From an uncultured Pirellulaceae bacterium (lineage in GTDB: Bacteria; Planctomycetota; Planctomycetia; Pirellulales; Pirellulaceae): 39,995 bases of DNA. The notes under the pieces were generated by a model. That model did not search any database, had not been told where the DNA came from, and saw only the letters and a list, made by a program, of their open reading frames with translations. Shown piece after piece: positions 7,736 through 15,230 of this stretch. The stretch spans positions 1-39,995 of the forward strand of contig CALLUY010000073.1 in the NCBI GenBank assembly GCA_938010615.1, in the 5' to 3' direction. A program made the position numbers and the translations under genes. Each line of letters starts with the position of its first letter. Position 1 is the stretch's first letter.

Positions 7736-8935
7736 CTACTTCTTCAACTCGATTCGCAGCAACGCAAACCCAACCAGCATACAAGCGACGTTCCCCATCC
7801 ACACAGCCCAAGCTGGCAGCGTACTCATCTTTGCTCCACTGAGACCGACCATGAAGAGCGGATAGTAGAGCAATAGAATAGGAACGAAACACGCTCCAAA
7901 CGTTGTCGCATAGTTTCCGGTTTTTAGCCGCAGTGCAACGGGCACTCCAATGATAGCAAACGCAAGGCAACTAAATCCGTTGGCCCAACGACGGTGAGGA
8001 ACAACTTTCAGTCGGTTGTATCGATAGCGAGCATCCTCCAGCTCCTGATTTTGTTCAGCCCAACCGTCATGAGACAGGCCAACTAAATCTCCAGCAAACA
8101 GCTTTGCGGTCGCATCGAGAACTAACTCAGACTCCAGTTTCGCGAGATGTTCTTCCTGTTCTTTCGTTGCGCTCGAAATCTGACTGAGATACAGATGCGA
8201 CGGGCTCAGTTTTGACCGCGAATGATCGTCGGGCGAGTGAAGTGGAATTTCAATATCCGTTTGATCGCCATCAACGAGCCTGAATTTGCTGTTACTGTCG
8301 ATTGAACCCTGATCCATTCGAAACAGCAAGCTTTGCTTTTCCAAGTCAAGCATTAAGCTGCCTCTCGCAGCAGACATACGAATGTTGTCGCCTGAAGTCA
8401 CCGTCACGACTGGTTTGATTAATGTTCGCCCTCGAACCCCGTCGACTTCGATTGAAAACTGGTCTCCCTTGAAGCTACCTTCTTGTTGCAACACGCTGTA
8501 CACAATTTTGTCCGTGCTACTAAGGACGACTCGCTCGATTCCAAAGTGGCTCCATGCATAGGCCACATCATTCAGCCAAACGGCAAACAGGCTAAGCCCA
8601 AATGCCATCACCAAAGCCGGCACGACGACCATCGACTTGGACAGCCCTAAAGACTCCAGTGCAGTGACTTCGTTGTCCGAAGCCATCCGTCCGAAAACGA
8701 CGCAGACACTAAACAGCGAAGTTGCGGGAATCGCAAACATCAACGCTTCAGGAACCAGAAACGGAATCAGCTGCACCACGATATCTGGACCGATACCGTA
8801 TTCACGAGCCTTCTGCGCCAAGCCTACCAGTAGCATTAGTAACACAAATGCCGACGACGACACGATGAAAACTTTTAACAGCTCCCATACGACGTATCGA
8901 GTTATCAGCTTTGGAAACAAGTTGTTGGCTTTCAA
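7736..8935 (-). CDS. LptF/LptG (YjgP/YjgQ) family permease
   Basis: This 399-residue protein matches the LptF/LptG permease family, which with the LptB ATPase extracts lipopolysaccharide from the inner membrane. Three N-terminal membrane helices (about 15-45, 55-80, 100-125) precede a periplasmic beta-rich domain (about 130-290). Three C-terminal helices follow (from about 310, with FSCLAFAIIGVPVALRLK and the rest to 395). YVVWELLKVF at the start and NEVTALESLGLS in the first membrane block are typical. The only usable start in frame is TTG at 8935; no ATG lies nearby. LptF and LptG are often neighbours, but only one is present. It lies 69 bp downstream of the MscS gene on the same strand. 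Confidence 0.82.
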   Translation of the reverse strand: MKANNLFPKLITRYVVWELLKVFIVSSSAFVLLMLLVGLAQKAREYGIGPDIVVQLIPFLVPEALMFAIPATSLFSVCVVFGRMASDNEVTALESLGLSKSMVVVPALVMAFGLSLFAVWLNDVAYAWSHFGIERVVLSSTDKIVYSVLQQEGSFKGDQFSIEVDGVRGRTLIKPVVTVTSGDNIRMSAARGSLMLDLEKQSLLFRMDQGSIDSNSKFRLVDGDQTDIEIPLHSPDDHSRSKLSPSHLYLSQISSATKEQEEHLAKLESELVLDATAKLFAGDLVGLSHDGWAEQNQELEDARYRYNRLKVVPHRRWANGFSCLAFAIIGVPVALRLKTGNYATTFGACFVPILLLYYPLFMVGLSGAKMSTLPAWAVWMGNVACMLVGFALLRIELKK

Positions 8936-8937
8936 AT

Positions 8938-9004
8938 GGTAGGCGAGTCTATCCCAGACTCGTAATCTTGTTGTTTCTCGACCTGAGCTAGGCCGAGCTA
9001 CTTA
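8938..9004 (-). repeat. Intergenic hairpins of the GTAGCTCG type between mscS and lptF
   Basis: Read on the minus strand, AAGTAGCTCGGCC begins directly after the MscS stop codon. A second hairpin, CGAGTCTgggatAGACTCG (near 8944-8962), ends just before the permease start. The first part resembles the outer end of the 87-bp repeats. There is no T run, so it may act as an RNA-processing or attenuation structure, or simply be a repeat remnant. Confidence 0.6.
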
Positions 9005-10000
9005 CTAGGCAGCTTTGGCCAGCAGCTTTCCGCCAACATGGACATCGAGCTGAGGATATGGAATTCCAATGCCGGCGCGATCCATTTCAATTTTGGCATT
9101 CGCGGTCAAACTTTCTCGAACGTCCCAGTAATCTGCGGCGTCGCACCATACACGAAGCTGCCAATCAACCGATGATGCACCAAGCTCCATCAGATAAGCA
9201 TATCCTTTGGGCGCGGCTGCTCCTTTTGTTTTCGCGACCGCTCGCTCAAGTGCGGCTCGTGTTTGATCGATGTCCGCGTTGTACGAAGCGCCAACGTTGA
9301 CGTCGACTCGGCGGAGTTGATTGCGAGTGTAGTTTTCCAGCTTGCTGCCGAAAATTTCACTGTTTGGGATGATGATATGCCGGTTGTCGAGCGTATTGAG
9401 TCGAGTCGTGAAGAGGTCGATTTCTTCAACCGTTCCAGCGGTGTCGGCAACCACGATGTAGTCATCTACTTTGAACGGACGGAACAGCAACAACATGATC
9501 CCAGATGCAATATTGCCCAGCGTACCTTGCAGTGCCATACCAACAGCAAAACCAAGGGCTGCCAAAACAGCTGCGAACGCCGTGAGTTGAATTCCGTAGT
9601 AGTTCAGGACTCCAAACGCCACGATGATCATCAAACCGTTGCGAATTGCCTTGGTGAGAAACTTGCCAAGCGTCAGGTCGACTTTCTTGGAAACCATTCC
9701 TCCAAAATAGCGGCCTATGGTGGACGCAATCGTCCACGTGAAAACCAGTGCCGCCAAAAGAATCAGAGCCGGAATCAATTTGGTCTGAACCAGTATCTTG
9801 ATTGAGGCGCTATCTTGCTCAAGAACAGCCTTCTTCAGAAGTTCCACGATCGACGCAGCTTGTTCAGAAACGCCCTCGCCGATTTCCTTGCCGATCGCTT
9901 CATCGGCCATTGCCAGCGCTGGAAGTGACAGCATTGCTGCGAACACAATCATCAATGCGAGAGTGGTAACCGTCTTGTGTCTGTTCAGTTTTCCAAACAT
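9005..10000 (-). CDS. MscS-family mechanosensitive channel with N-terminal signal sequence
   Basis: This 331-residue protein has the MscS core. Membrane helices lie at about 72-98, 120-140 and 142-172. The pore helix is rich in Ala and Gly (AAVLAALGFAVGMALQG), and the conserved LGNIASGIMLLLFRPFKVDDYI leads into the beta domain, with NSEIFG and the C-terminal alpha-beta domain to GIPYPQLDVHV. The first 33 residues look like a cleavable signal (hydrophobic core, then ALAMADE). A short periplasmic segment precedes the channel. The channel relieves turgor during osmotic downshock. AAGGA lies ten bases before ATG. It is divergent from flhA across 161 bp. Confidence 0.9.
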   Translation of the reverse strand: MFGKLNRHKTVTTLALMIVFAAMLSLPALAMADEAIGKEIGEGVSEQAASIVELLKKAVLEQDSASIKILVQTKLIPALILLAALVFTWTIASTIGRYFGGMVSKKVDLTLGKFLTKAIRNGLMIIVAFGVLNYYGIQLTAFAAVLAALGFAVGMALQGTLGNIASGIMLLLFRPFKVDDYIVVADTAGTVEEIDLFTTRLNTLDNRHIIIPNSEIFGSKLENYTRNQLRRVDVNVGASYNADIDQTRAALERAVAKTKGAAAPKGYAYLMELGASSVDWQLRVWCDAADYWDVRESLTANAKIEMDRAGIGIPYPQLDVHVGGKLLAKAA

Positions 10001-10161
10001 CGTTTGCTCGTCCTTGGATTTGAAAGTTCAGACGCGGAGTGTAGAAAATTGAAACTTAAGCTCAAGATCAGTTGTGCTAGCTGCACTGCAACTCTGGACC
10101 GGATCATCAAATCCAGATACCGTTCGCCGTCGAATGAATCACTTACGCGCGATGCCGAATC

Positions 10162-12255
10162 ATGAATCTCCAAAAACGATGGCCAGACTTTCTAATCCCT
10201 GCCGGATTGATTGCCTGTTTGACAGTGATCCTCGTTCCACTTCCGCCCGCGGTAATGGACGTCTTGCTGGCCGCCAACCTGACACTTGCCGTCATCATGC
10301 TGCTCAGCACCATTTACGCAAAATCGCCGATGGAACTGAGCCTGTTTCCGGCGTTTTTGCTTGGGACGACGCTTGCGAGACTTGCCTTAAACATTGGAAC
10401 GACGCGACTGATCCTGACCCGCGGACCTGTCGACGGAGAGCAAGCTGCTGGAGACGTCATCGCCAGCTTTTCGAATTTCGTAACGGGAGACTCGATCGCG
10501 ATTGGCCTCGTTATCTTCTCGATTATCGTCGTCGTGCAGTTTGTCGTGATCGCCAAAGGAGCATCTCGAATCAGTGAAGTTTCCGCGCGATTTTCGCTCG
10601 ACGGAATGCCTGGTCGACAGATGGCGATCGAAGCAGAGCTCAACTCTGGAGCCATTGATGCTGCCGAAGCCAAAGAAATGCGTCGCGAAGTTTCCGAGCA
10701 AGCGGATTTTTACGGAGCCATGGACGGAGCCAGCAAATTCGTTCGGGGAGACGCGATCGCCGGCGTGCTGATCACACTGATCAACATCTTTGGCGGACTG
10801 TTCGTCGGACTTTCGCACAACATGTCGCTGCCGATTGCCGCTGAAACGTTTACAAAGCTGACAATCGGTGACGGATTGGTCAGCCAATTGCCTGCGCTAC
10901 TGATCGCGTTGGCTGCCGGAATCCTGGTGACTCGATCGCATCGAAAATCAGACTTTTCTCGAGACGCCGTCAGTCAGGTTTTGGCTCGACCGATCGTCTT
11001 GGTCATGGCAGCTACTTTCCTTGGCCTGTTGGTTCTAACGAGCCTGCCAATGATTCCACTGCTGACCGTGGGCGCAATCTGCCTTGTGTTTGCGTGGACT
11101 AGCAGCCAGCAGAACGGCAAAGCGGATAACGCCAGCACGGAAAAAATCTCAGAACAGGTCGCAGCGCCCAAGGAGCAATCTATCGATCGACTTCTGACGA
11201 ACGACCTAATGGAAATCGAACTTGGGTTGGATTTGATTCGACTGGTCGATTCCAAACAGGGAGGAACTTTACTGCAAGGTGTCAGCAACGTACGTCAGCA
11301 ACTCGCTGGCGATCTGGGAGTCATCCTTCCGAAGATTCGAATTCGCGACAATTTGAAACTTGGTGGAAAAGAGTATCGAATTCTGATTCAGGGCAACGCC
11401 GTCGAACGAGCCACGTTGGAACCGGATCACCTGTTGGCGATGGACTGCGGGCAAGCAACTTCGCCACTGGAAAACGGAGTCGTCGCCGGACTTGCATCGG
11501 ATGCAATCGCACAACCAGGTTACTGGATTCAGAAATCTGCATGGGAACAATCGGAACTGGCGGGCTACCGCGTGCAGTCTTGCACCGAAGTGCTAACGTC
11601 ACAACTGAAGAAATCTTCCATGGCCAACGCGGACGAACTTCTGACACGCGATGCGACGGCTCAATTGATGGACGAACTGAAAAAGTCATCTCCAACGATT
11701 GTGAATGAAGTCGTTCCTGACGTGCTGCCGCTGGCCGACGTTCAAACGGTCCTGCAGTCTTTGCTCGCAGAAAGAGTTTCGATTCGACCATTGCATCTAA
11801 TCATGGAGACGATCGGTCAACTGGCTCCAAAAACGCAATCGCTGACTCAACTGGTCGAGAAAATCCGTGTCAAACTCGCTCGACACATTTCGAGCCGCCT
11901 CGTCGACAGTTCCCAAAGTTCGGTTCAGGTTTTCACGATATCTGAAGAGCTACAAAATCGAATTGCCTGTGCGTGGTCGGATCAGGGCGATGAAATCCAC
12001 CTCGACATGCCTCGTTCGATTACGGACATGTTGATTCTTGCGATGAGCGATGCATCGTCCCGGATGTCAGCGACCGGTTTGCGACCCGTTGCGTTGGTCG
12101 ATCAGTCGATCCGACCAGTGATTGCCGAGATGTGCAGAAAAATCAATGAAGATATTTTCGTGCTGGGAGATCGGGAGCTCGAAGGAATCGAGTCGACGAT
12201 TTTCGGTGAGATCACATCGGAACAGCTCTCAAGGCTTGAGCGTTCCGCGGCGTAG
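10162..12255 (+). CDS. flhA: Flagellar type III export gate protein FlhA
   Basis: This 697-residue protein belongs to the FHIPEP family (FlhA/SctV), the central export gate of the flagellar type III secretion apparatus. The first ~310 residues hold about eight membrane helices. Conserved blocks include SPMELSLFPAFLLGTTLARL, LNIGTTRLIL and the cytoplasmic loop RFSLDGMPGRQMAIEAEL. The C-terminal cytoplasmic domain (about 340-697) has IELGLDLI, GVSNVRQQLA and EVVPDVLPLADVQTVLQSLL, as expected for the substrate-chaperone docking domain. FlhA is favoured over SctV because fliA and flgM follow. No clear Shine-Dalgarno precedes the ATG. The flhF and flhG genes usual downstream are absent. Confidence 0.94.
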   Translation: MNLQKRWPDFLIPAGLIACLTVILVPLPPAVMDVLLAANLTLAVIMLLSTIYAKSPMELSLFPAFLLGTTLARLALNIGTTRLILTRGPVDGEQAAGDVIASFSNFVTGDSIAIGLVIFSIIVVVQFVVIAKGASRISEVSARFSLDGMPGRQMAIEAELNSGAIDAAEAKEMRREVSEQADFYGAMDGASKFVRGDAIAGVLITLINIFGGLFVGLSHNMSLPIAAETFTKLTIGDGLVSQLPALLIALAAGILVTRSHRKSDFSRDAVSQVLARPIVLVMAATFLGLLVLTSLPMIPLLTVGAICLVFAWTSSQQNGKADNASTEKISEQVAAPKEQSIDRLLTNDLMEIELGLDLIRLVDSKQGGTLLQGVSNVRQQLAGDLGVILPKIRIRDNLKLGGKEYRILIQGNAVERATLEPDHLLAMDCGQATSPLENGVVAGLASDAIAQPGYWIQKSAWEQSELAGYRVQSCTEVLTSQLKKSSMANADELLTRDATAQLMDELKKSSPTIVNEVVPDVLPLADVQTVLQSLLAERVSIRPLHLIMETIGQLAPKTQSLTQLVEKIRVKLARHISSRLVDSSQSSVQVFTISEELQNRIACAWSDQGDEIHLDMPRSITDMLILAMSDASSRMSATGLRPVALVDQSIRPVIAEMCRKINEDIFVLGDRELEGIESTIFGEITSEQLSRLERSAA

Positions 12256-12259
12256 GTTT

Positions 12260-12320
12260 GGGAATTAAGAATTAAGAATTGGGAATTAAAAATTACTGAG
12301 TACTGGGTACTGGGTACTGA
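12260..12320 (+). repeat. GAATTAAG tandem plus heptamer GTACTGG tandem
   Basis: Four degenerate copies of GAATTAAG-like units are followed by three units of GTACTGR, the reverse complement of the heptamer found at 7675-7732. The block starts five bases after the flhA stop codon. Confidence 0.85.
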
Positions 12321-12507
12321 CTCCTTCCGCATTCAAAAACTGCCAGCACTCCATTTGCGTCCGGTTTCCCGGCAAACTTTGCGCATGTCAAAAAATGAGA
12401 TTTTTTGATGGACTGATGATCGATCTCTCGCCGATTGATCATCGAAGGCAATCTAGCTTCTGCGCAGTGCGTTGCTGCGCAATCGTTGATTCCCTGTGGT
12501 TTTTTAA

Positions 12508-12523
12508 TTGGCTTCCCGTTTGC
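12508..12523 (+). promoter_or_regulatory. Candidate sigma-54 -24/-12 element upstream of fliA
   Basis: TTGGCTTCCCGTTTGC has the GG and GC dinucleotides with the required 10-bp gap and a T tract just upstream. It lacks the usual A at the position after GGC. It is 190 bp before fliA on the same strand. Sigma-54 control of flagellar regulators is known in other bacteria; here it is only a pattern match. Confidence 0.3.
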
Positions 12524-12713
12524 GATTTTCGCAAAAATTACGAACCTTGTAATTTGTTCATTGACGTGATGAAGCGATTTTTGATAACTACTCCCCCTGT
12601 CAGGCAACTCTCCCGAGTTACCCCGACAAACTGAAATCATAAATCTGGTCAGATCAATCGGCACCTGAGCTGGTCTGACCAACCGATATCGCGAGCCAAT
12701 CACGGAGGATTGA

Positions 12714-13517
12714 ATGGCGACAACAGTTGCAAAAAACGAAGAGATCCTTGAAGTCTGGAAAAAGTATAAGCCAGACTGCAGCGACAAACAGCTGCGGAAT
12801 ACTCTTATGGAACGCTACTTCCCATTGGTGAAGTACAACGGCGAACGAATCTGGCAGCGATTGCCGGACGGTGTCGAACTCGACGACCTGATCTCGGCCG
12901 GAGTCTTCGGACTCATGGACGCGATCGACGCTTTTGATCTGGAGCGTGGTGTCAAGTTTGAAACCTACTGCGTGCCGCGTATTCGAGGAGCAATGCTCGA
13001 CGAACTGCGAACGATGGACTGGGTTCCTCGTCTCGTACGTTCAAAAGCCAGCAAGCTCGGAAACGCGACGAAGCGACTGGAGACAAAGATGGGCCGCAAG
13101 CCTACCATCCAGGAACTTTCAGCAGAGATGGAATTGACGGTTCCTGAGACCGAAAAAATGATCAGCGACGCGAACGCGGTTGGCTTGATCAGCTTGAACA
13201 AGAAGTGGTACGAAACCGACAGCTACAAGGACGTTCGAGAAATCGATATTCTTGAAGACAAAAAGGGTGAAGATCCAACACGTCGGATTCAAAAGAATGA
13301 CTTGATGCGATTGGTCACCAAAGGCCTCAATCGCAACGAGCGTCTGATCATCATTCTTTATTACTACGAAGAGCTAACGATGAAAGAGATCGGCCAAACG
13401 CTGGATCTCAGCGAAAGTCGCGTAAGCCAGATGCACAGCAGCATCGTCCAGCGACTGCAGCATCAACTTGGTACTCGTCGCAACGAATTTGGTCGCGGCG
13501 GTCGTTCGACCAAATAG
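12714..13517 (+). CDS. fliA: Flagellar sigma factor sigma-28 (FliA/WhiG type)
   Basis: This 267-residue sigma-70-family factor belongs to the FliA/WhiG group. Region 2 (about 25-100) shows LVKYNGERIW, LDDLISAGVFGLMDAI and FETYCVPRIRGAMLDELRTMDWVPR. Region 3 (about 105-190) includes MGRKPTIQELSAEM. Region 4 (about 205-255) shows NRNERLIIILYYYEELTMKEI and the helix-turn-helix LDLSESRVSQMHSSI. FliA directs late flagellar promoters and is held by FlgM, encoded 1.2 kb downstream. GGAGG lies five bases before the ATG. An intrinsic terminator follows, so the gene ends its own transcript. Confidence 0.95.
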   Translation: MATTVAKNEEILEVWKKYKPDCSDKQLRNTLMERYFPLVKYNGERIWQRLPDGVELDDLISAGVFGLMDAIDAFDLERGVKFETYCVPRIRGAMLDELRTMDWVPRLVRSKASKLGNATKRLETKMGRKPTIQELSAEMELTVPETEKMISDANAVGLISLNKKWYETDSYKDVREIDILEDKKGEDPTRRIQKNDLMRLVTKGLNRNERLIIILYYYEELTMKEIGQTLDLSESRVSQMHSSIVQRLQHQLGTRRNEFGRGGRSTK

Positions 13518-13539
13518 TCGCTCTACCAATTGAAACTTC

Positions 13540-13573
13540 AAAAGCAGTTGCCGAATTCGGCAGCTGCTTTTTT
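13540..13573 (+). terminator. Rho-independent terminator after fliA
   Basis: AAAGCAGTTGCCGAA pairs with TTCGGCAGCTGCTTT, a nearly perfect palindrome centred on GAATTC, followed by six T residues. It is 23 bp after the fliA stop codon. Confidence 0.88.
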
Positions 13574-13888
13574 CGTTAGGGACGATCACTTCTAGTAGTC
13601 GAAATCGCAAGACTTTGGAGTTGTCGGCTTTTTGCGACTCTTGTGCTTTTTGGCGGCGACCAAACAACCGCAAAAACTAGTGCATTGTTACTTCTCAAAT
13701 TTAGGATTGCTTGTCAAAGTAGCACGTCTCTCCGAGACGTGGAAAATCGCCTCGGAGAGACGAGCTACTTAATTGCCAACCCTAATTCTTAGCGGTATCG
13801 CTGCACTAGCCACAAAAATTCACAGAAGGCACAAACCCAGAAGGCACGAAGAAGTCTCGTCACAAAAACGGATCTCCTTCACCGTGTC
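13574..13888. other. 315-bp gap downstream of fliA, holding an 87-bp repeat
   Basis: This gap lies between convergent genes. It contains 87-bp repeat copy A (13682-13768) and a stretch near 13815-13870 with two AGAAGGCACRA units. No coding ORF is evident on either strand. Confidence 0.5.
13682..13768 (+). repeat. 87-bp dispersed repeat, copy A
   Basis: It has the same length as, and is about 85-95% identical by eye to, 37419-37505 (plus strand) and 38240-38326 (minus strand). Its parts are a head (GCATTGTTACTTCTCAAAT), a link (GGATTGCTTGTCAA), then GTAGCACGTCTCTCCGAG and its near-complement CTCGGAGAGACGAGCTAC around a 14-base loop. This copy is not next to a stop codon; it is about 165 bp downstream of fliA in the same direction. 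Confidence 0.92.
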
Positions 13889-14161
13889 TTACATCCAGCG
13901 AGCGTCGATATCGAAGTCGGCTTCTTCAAGCTTGGCGTCGATCAGCTTCAGTTCACGCTGCATCGAGACGACAGGCGTCTTGGGGATGTATTTATCCTCC
14001 AAATCTAGCAACGCTTCAGCGAATGAGAAACTAAAATCGAAGAATCGCTCCATGTCCACCGTGATCGGGCGATCGGCGGTCAGAGCCAATGTAGGACGCT
14101 CGCAAAGCTTCGTGGCGACAGATAGTTGTGCGGAAAAATATTGGTTGATTCGATTGCTCAT
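13889..14161 (-). CDS. Small conserved-looking hypothetical protein (90 aa)
   Basis: I do not recognise the family. From ATG 14161 the protein has 90 residues, starting MSNRINQYFSAQLSV, and is mostly helical with balanced charge and no signal or membrane segment. The frame is open further upstream, but GGAGC seven bases before this ATG supports the start. The middle contains ITVDMERFFDFSFSFAEALL, and the end is acidic (KLEEADFDIDARWM). It lies between fliA and flgM on the opposite strand, so a flagellar role is possible only by location. Confidence 0.6.
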   Translation of the reverse strand: MSNRINQYFSAQLSVATKLCERPTLALTADRPITVDMERFFDFSFSFAEALLDLEDKYIPKTPVVSMQRELKLIDAKLEEADFDIDARWM

Positions 14162-14696
14162 AATTTGCTCCAGTTCAGTTGGGGCCGACGTCCCTGAAGG
14201 CAGCAAATCGCAATCATTGCGATGACTTCAAAACGTTGTAACCTGTCGACTGGTTCAATCAAATTCCAATTTCAAAATGCCAGCACTGGCTAGAATCAAG
14301 TTTCCTCCGAACCATTTGGGCCCAGGCACGTACTTGTGTTCAGTCAACTTAATTCGGCATGAATTTGCCCAATTGAAGCTGAATAACACTGAACAAACCG
14401 TACGATTCGCTGGCGTTACGCGATTCGAAAATCCAACACTCAACAACAAACACTCCAGATTCGCTAGCACTCTTGTCGATACCATTCCTGTTCGCACTGC
14501 TTTGGTCGCTTGACACATGGATGGCACATTCATCGACTGAGTTTGCATTAACTAGCTGGTTTCAACGGATGGAACCAAATTTCGCTGGTTAATTGCGAAA
14601 AATGGAATTGTGCTAAATCCAAAATAATGGAATCCTGTGGATGAATGAATCATTCACGAGTGGAAACCTCAACCCCCGAAACCGGGAGAGACCAAT
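14162..14696. other. 535-bp divergent region upstream of flgM
   Basis: It separates the 90-aa gene from flgM. A sigma-28 promoter would be expected upstream of flgM, but I do not see a TAAA-N15-GCCGATAA match. AT content rises near 14560-14640. Short ORFs on both strands have no credible start or composition. Confidence 0.45.
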
Positions 14697-14963
14697 ATGC
14701 AAATCAGACCTACATCAAACGTTCAGTCAACTTCATCTGTTAGCCTTCAAGCCAACAACGCGACTTCGGCTACAGACACAAACCACTCGATCCCAGTTGA
14801 TCAAGTTGACATCTCTGCGGAAGCTCAATCGATCAACCAAACAGGCACCGAATTCCGCAGCGATCGAGTTAACGACATTCGTGCTCAGATCAGCAGCGGA
14901 GTCTACGAGACGCCTGAGAAGATTGACGCAGCGATCAGTCGCTTGCTGGACGAGATCGCTTAA
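14697..14963 (+). CDS. flgM: Anti-sigma-28 factor FlgM
   Basis: This 88-residue protein has the FlgM layout: a polar, disordered N-terminal half rich in Ser, Thr and Asn, then the short motif VDQVDISAEAQSI (about 34-46), then the helical sigma-binding end (RVNDIRAQISSGVYETPEKI and SRLLDEIA). FlgM binds FliA until the hook-basal body is complete and is then exported, releasing late gene expression. GGGAGAG lies seven bases before the ATG. It has its own terminator and is not in an operon with fliA. Confidence 0.93.
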   Translation: MQIRPTSNVQSTSSVSLQANNATSATDTNHSIPVDQVDISAEAQSINQTGTEFRSDRVNDIRAQISSGVYETPEKIDAAISRLLDEIA

Positions 14964-14993
14964 CGCGAACGATATCCAACTCTGTTAGAATCA

Positions 14994-15026
14994 AAAGCTC
15001 TTCCGATCTCCGGGAGAGCTTTTTTC
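14994..15026 (+). terminator. Rho-independent terminator after flgM
   Basis: AAAGCTCTTCCG pairs with CGGGAGAGCTT around ATCTC and is followed by six T residues. It is 30 bp after the flgM stop codon. Confidence 0.85.
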
Positions 15027-15120
15027 GTTTCGCAATTCAGAAAGGTGATCGCATCGGGGGCTCCACGACATCTCGATCTGACTCTCCATCATTTATTCAA
15101 AAGCCCAATGCAAAAAATCT

Positions 15121-15195
15121 GAAACACAGAGGCACTGAGACCACAGAGAAACATCCGCACCAACACTCTGTGCTCTCTGTGACTCTGTGTTTATT
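15121..15195. repeat. Long inverted repeat of the CACAGAG type
   Basis: AAACACAGAGGCACTGAG and ACCACAGAG pair with CTCTGTG, CTCTCTGTGACTCTGTG and TTTATT. This forms a long imperfect hairpin between the convergent flgM and cytochrome genes. It may serve as a bidirectional terminator, and it resembles dispersed intergenic repeats. Confidence 0.75.
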
Positions 15196-15230
15196 CTTTG
15201 GCCGACAGCCCGACAATCCAGAATCCCCAG

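Larger units (their letters stand above)
12256..12713. other. 458-bp gap between flhA and fliA
   Basis: The gap starts with GAATTAAG tandem units (12260-12295) and heptamer units (12298-12320), directly after the flhA stop. Further on are inverted repeats TGATGATCGATC/GATTGATCATCGA (about 12414-12443), TGCGCAGTGCGTTGCTGCGCA (about 12461-12481) and TGGTCAGA/TCTGACCA (12646-12681). No credible ORF for FlhF, FlhG or any other protein is present. Confidence 0.6.

Noticed and set aside
9263..9805. 180-residue ORF on the plus strand
   Set aside because: It lies antisense to the MscS gene. Its translation is polar and repeat-poor, with no recognisable motif.
13773..14225. 150-residue ORF on the plus strand opposite the 90-aa gene
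   Set aside because: The minus-strand frame has the better ribosome binding site and composition; this frame is Ser-rich with no start signal.
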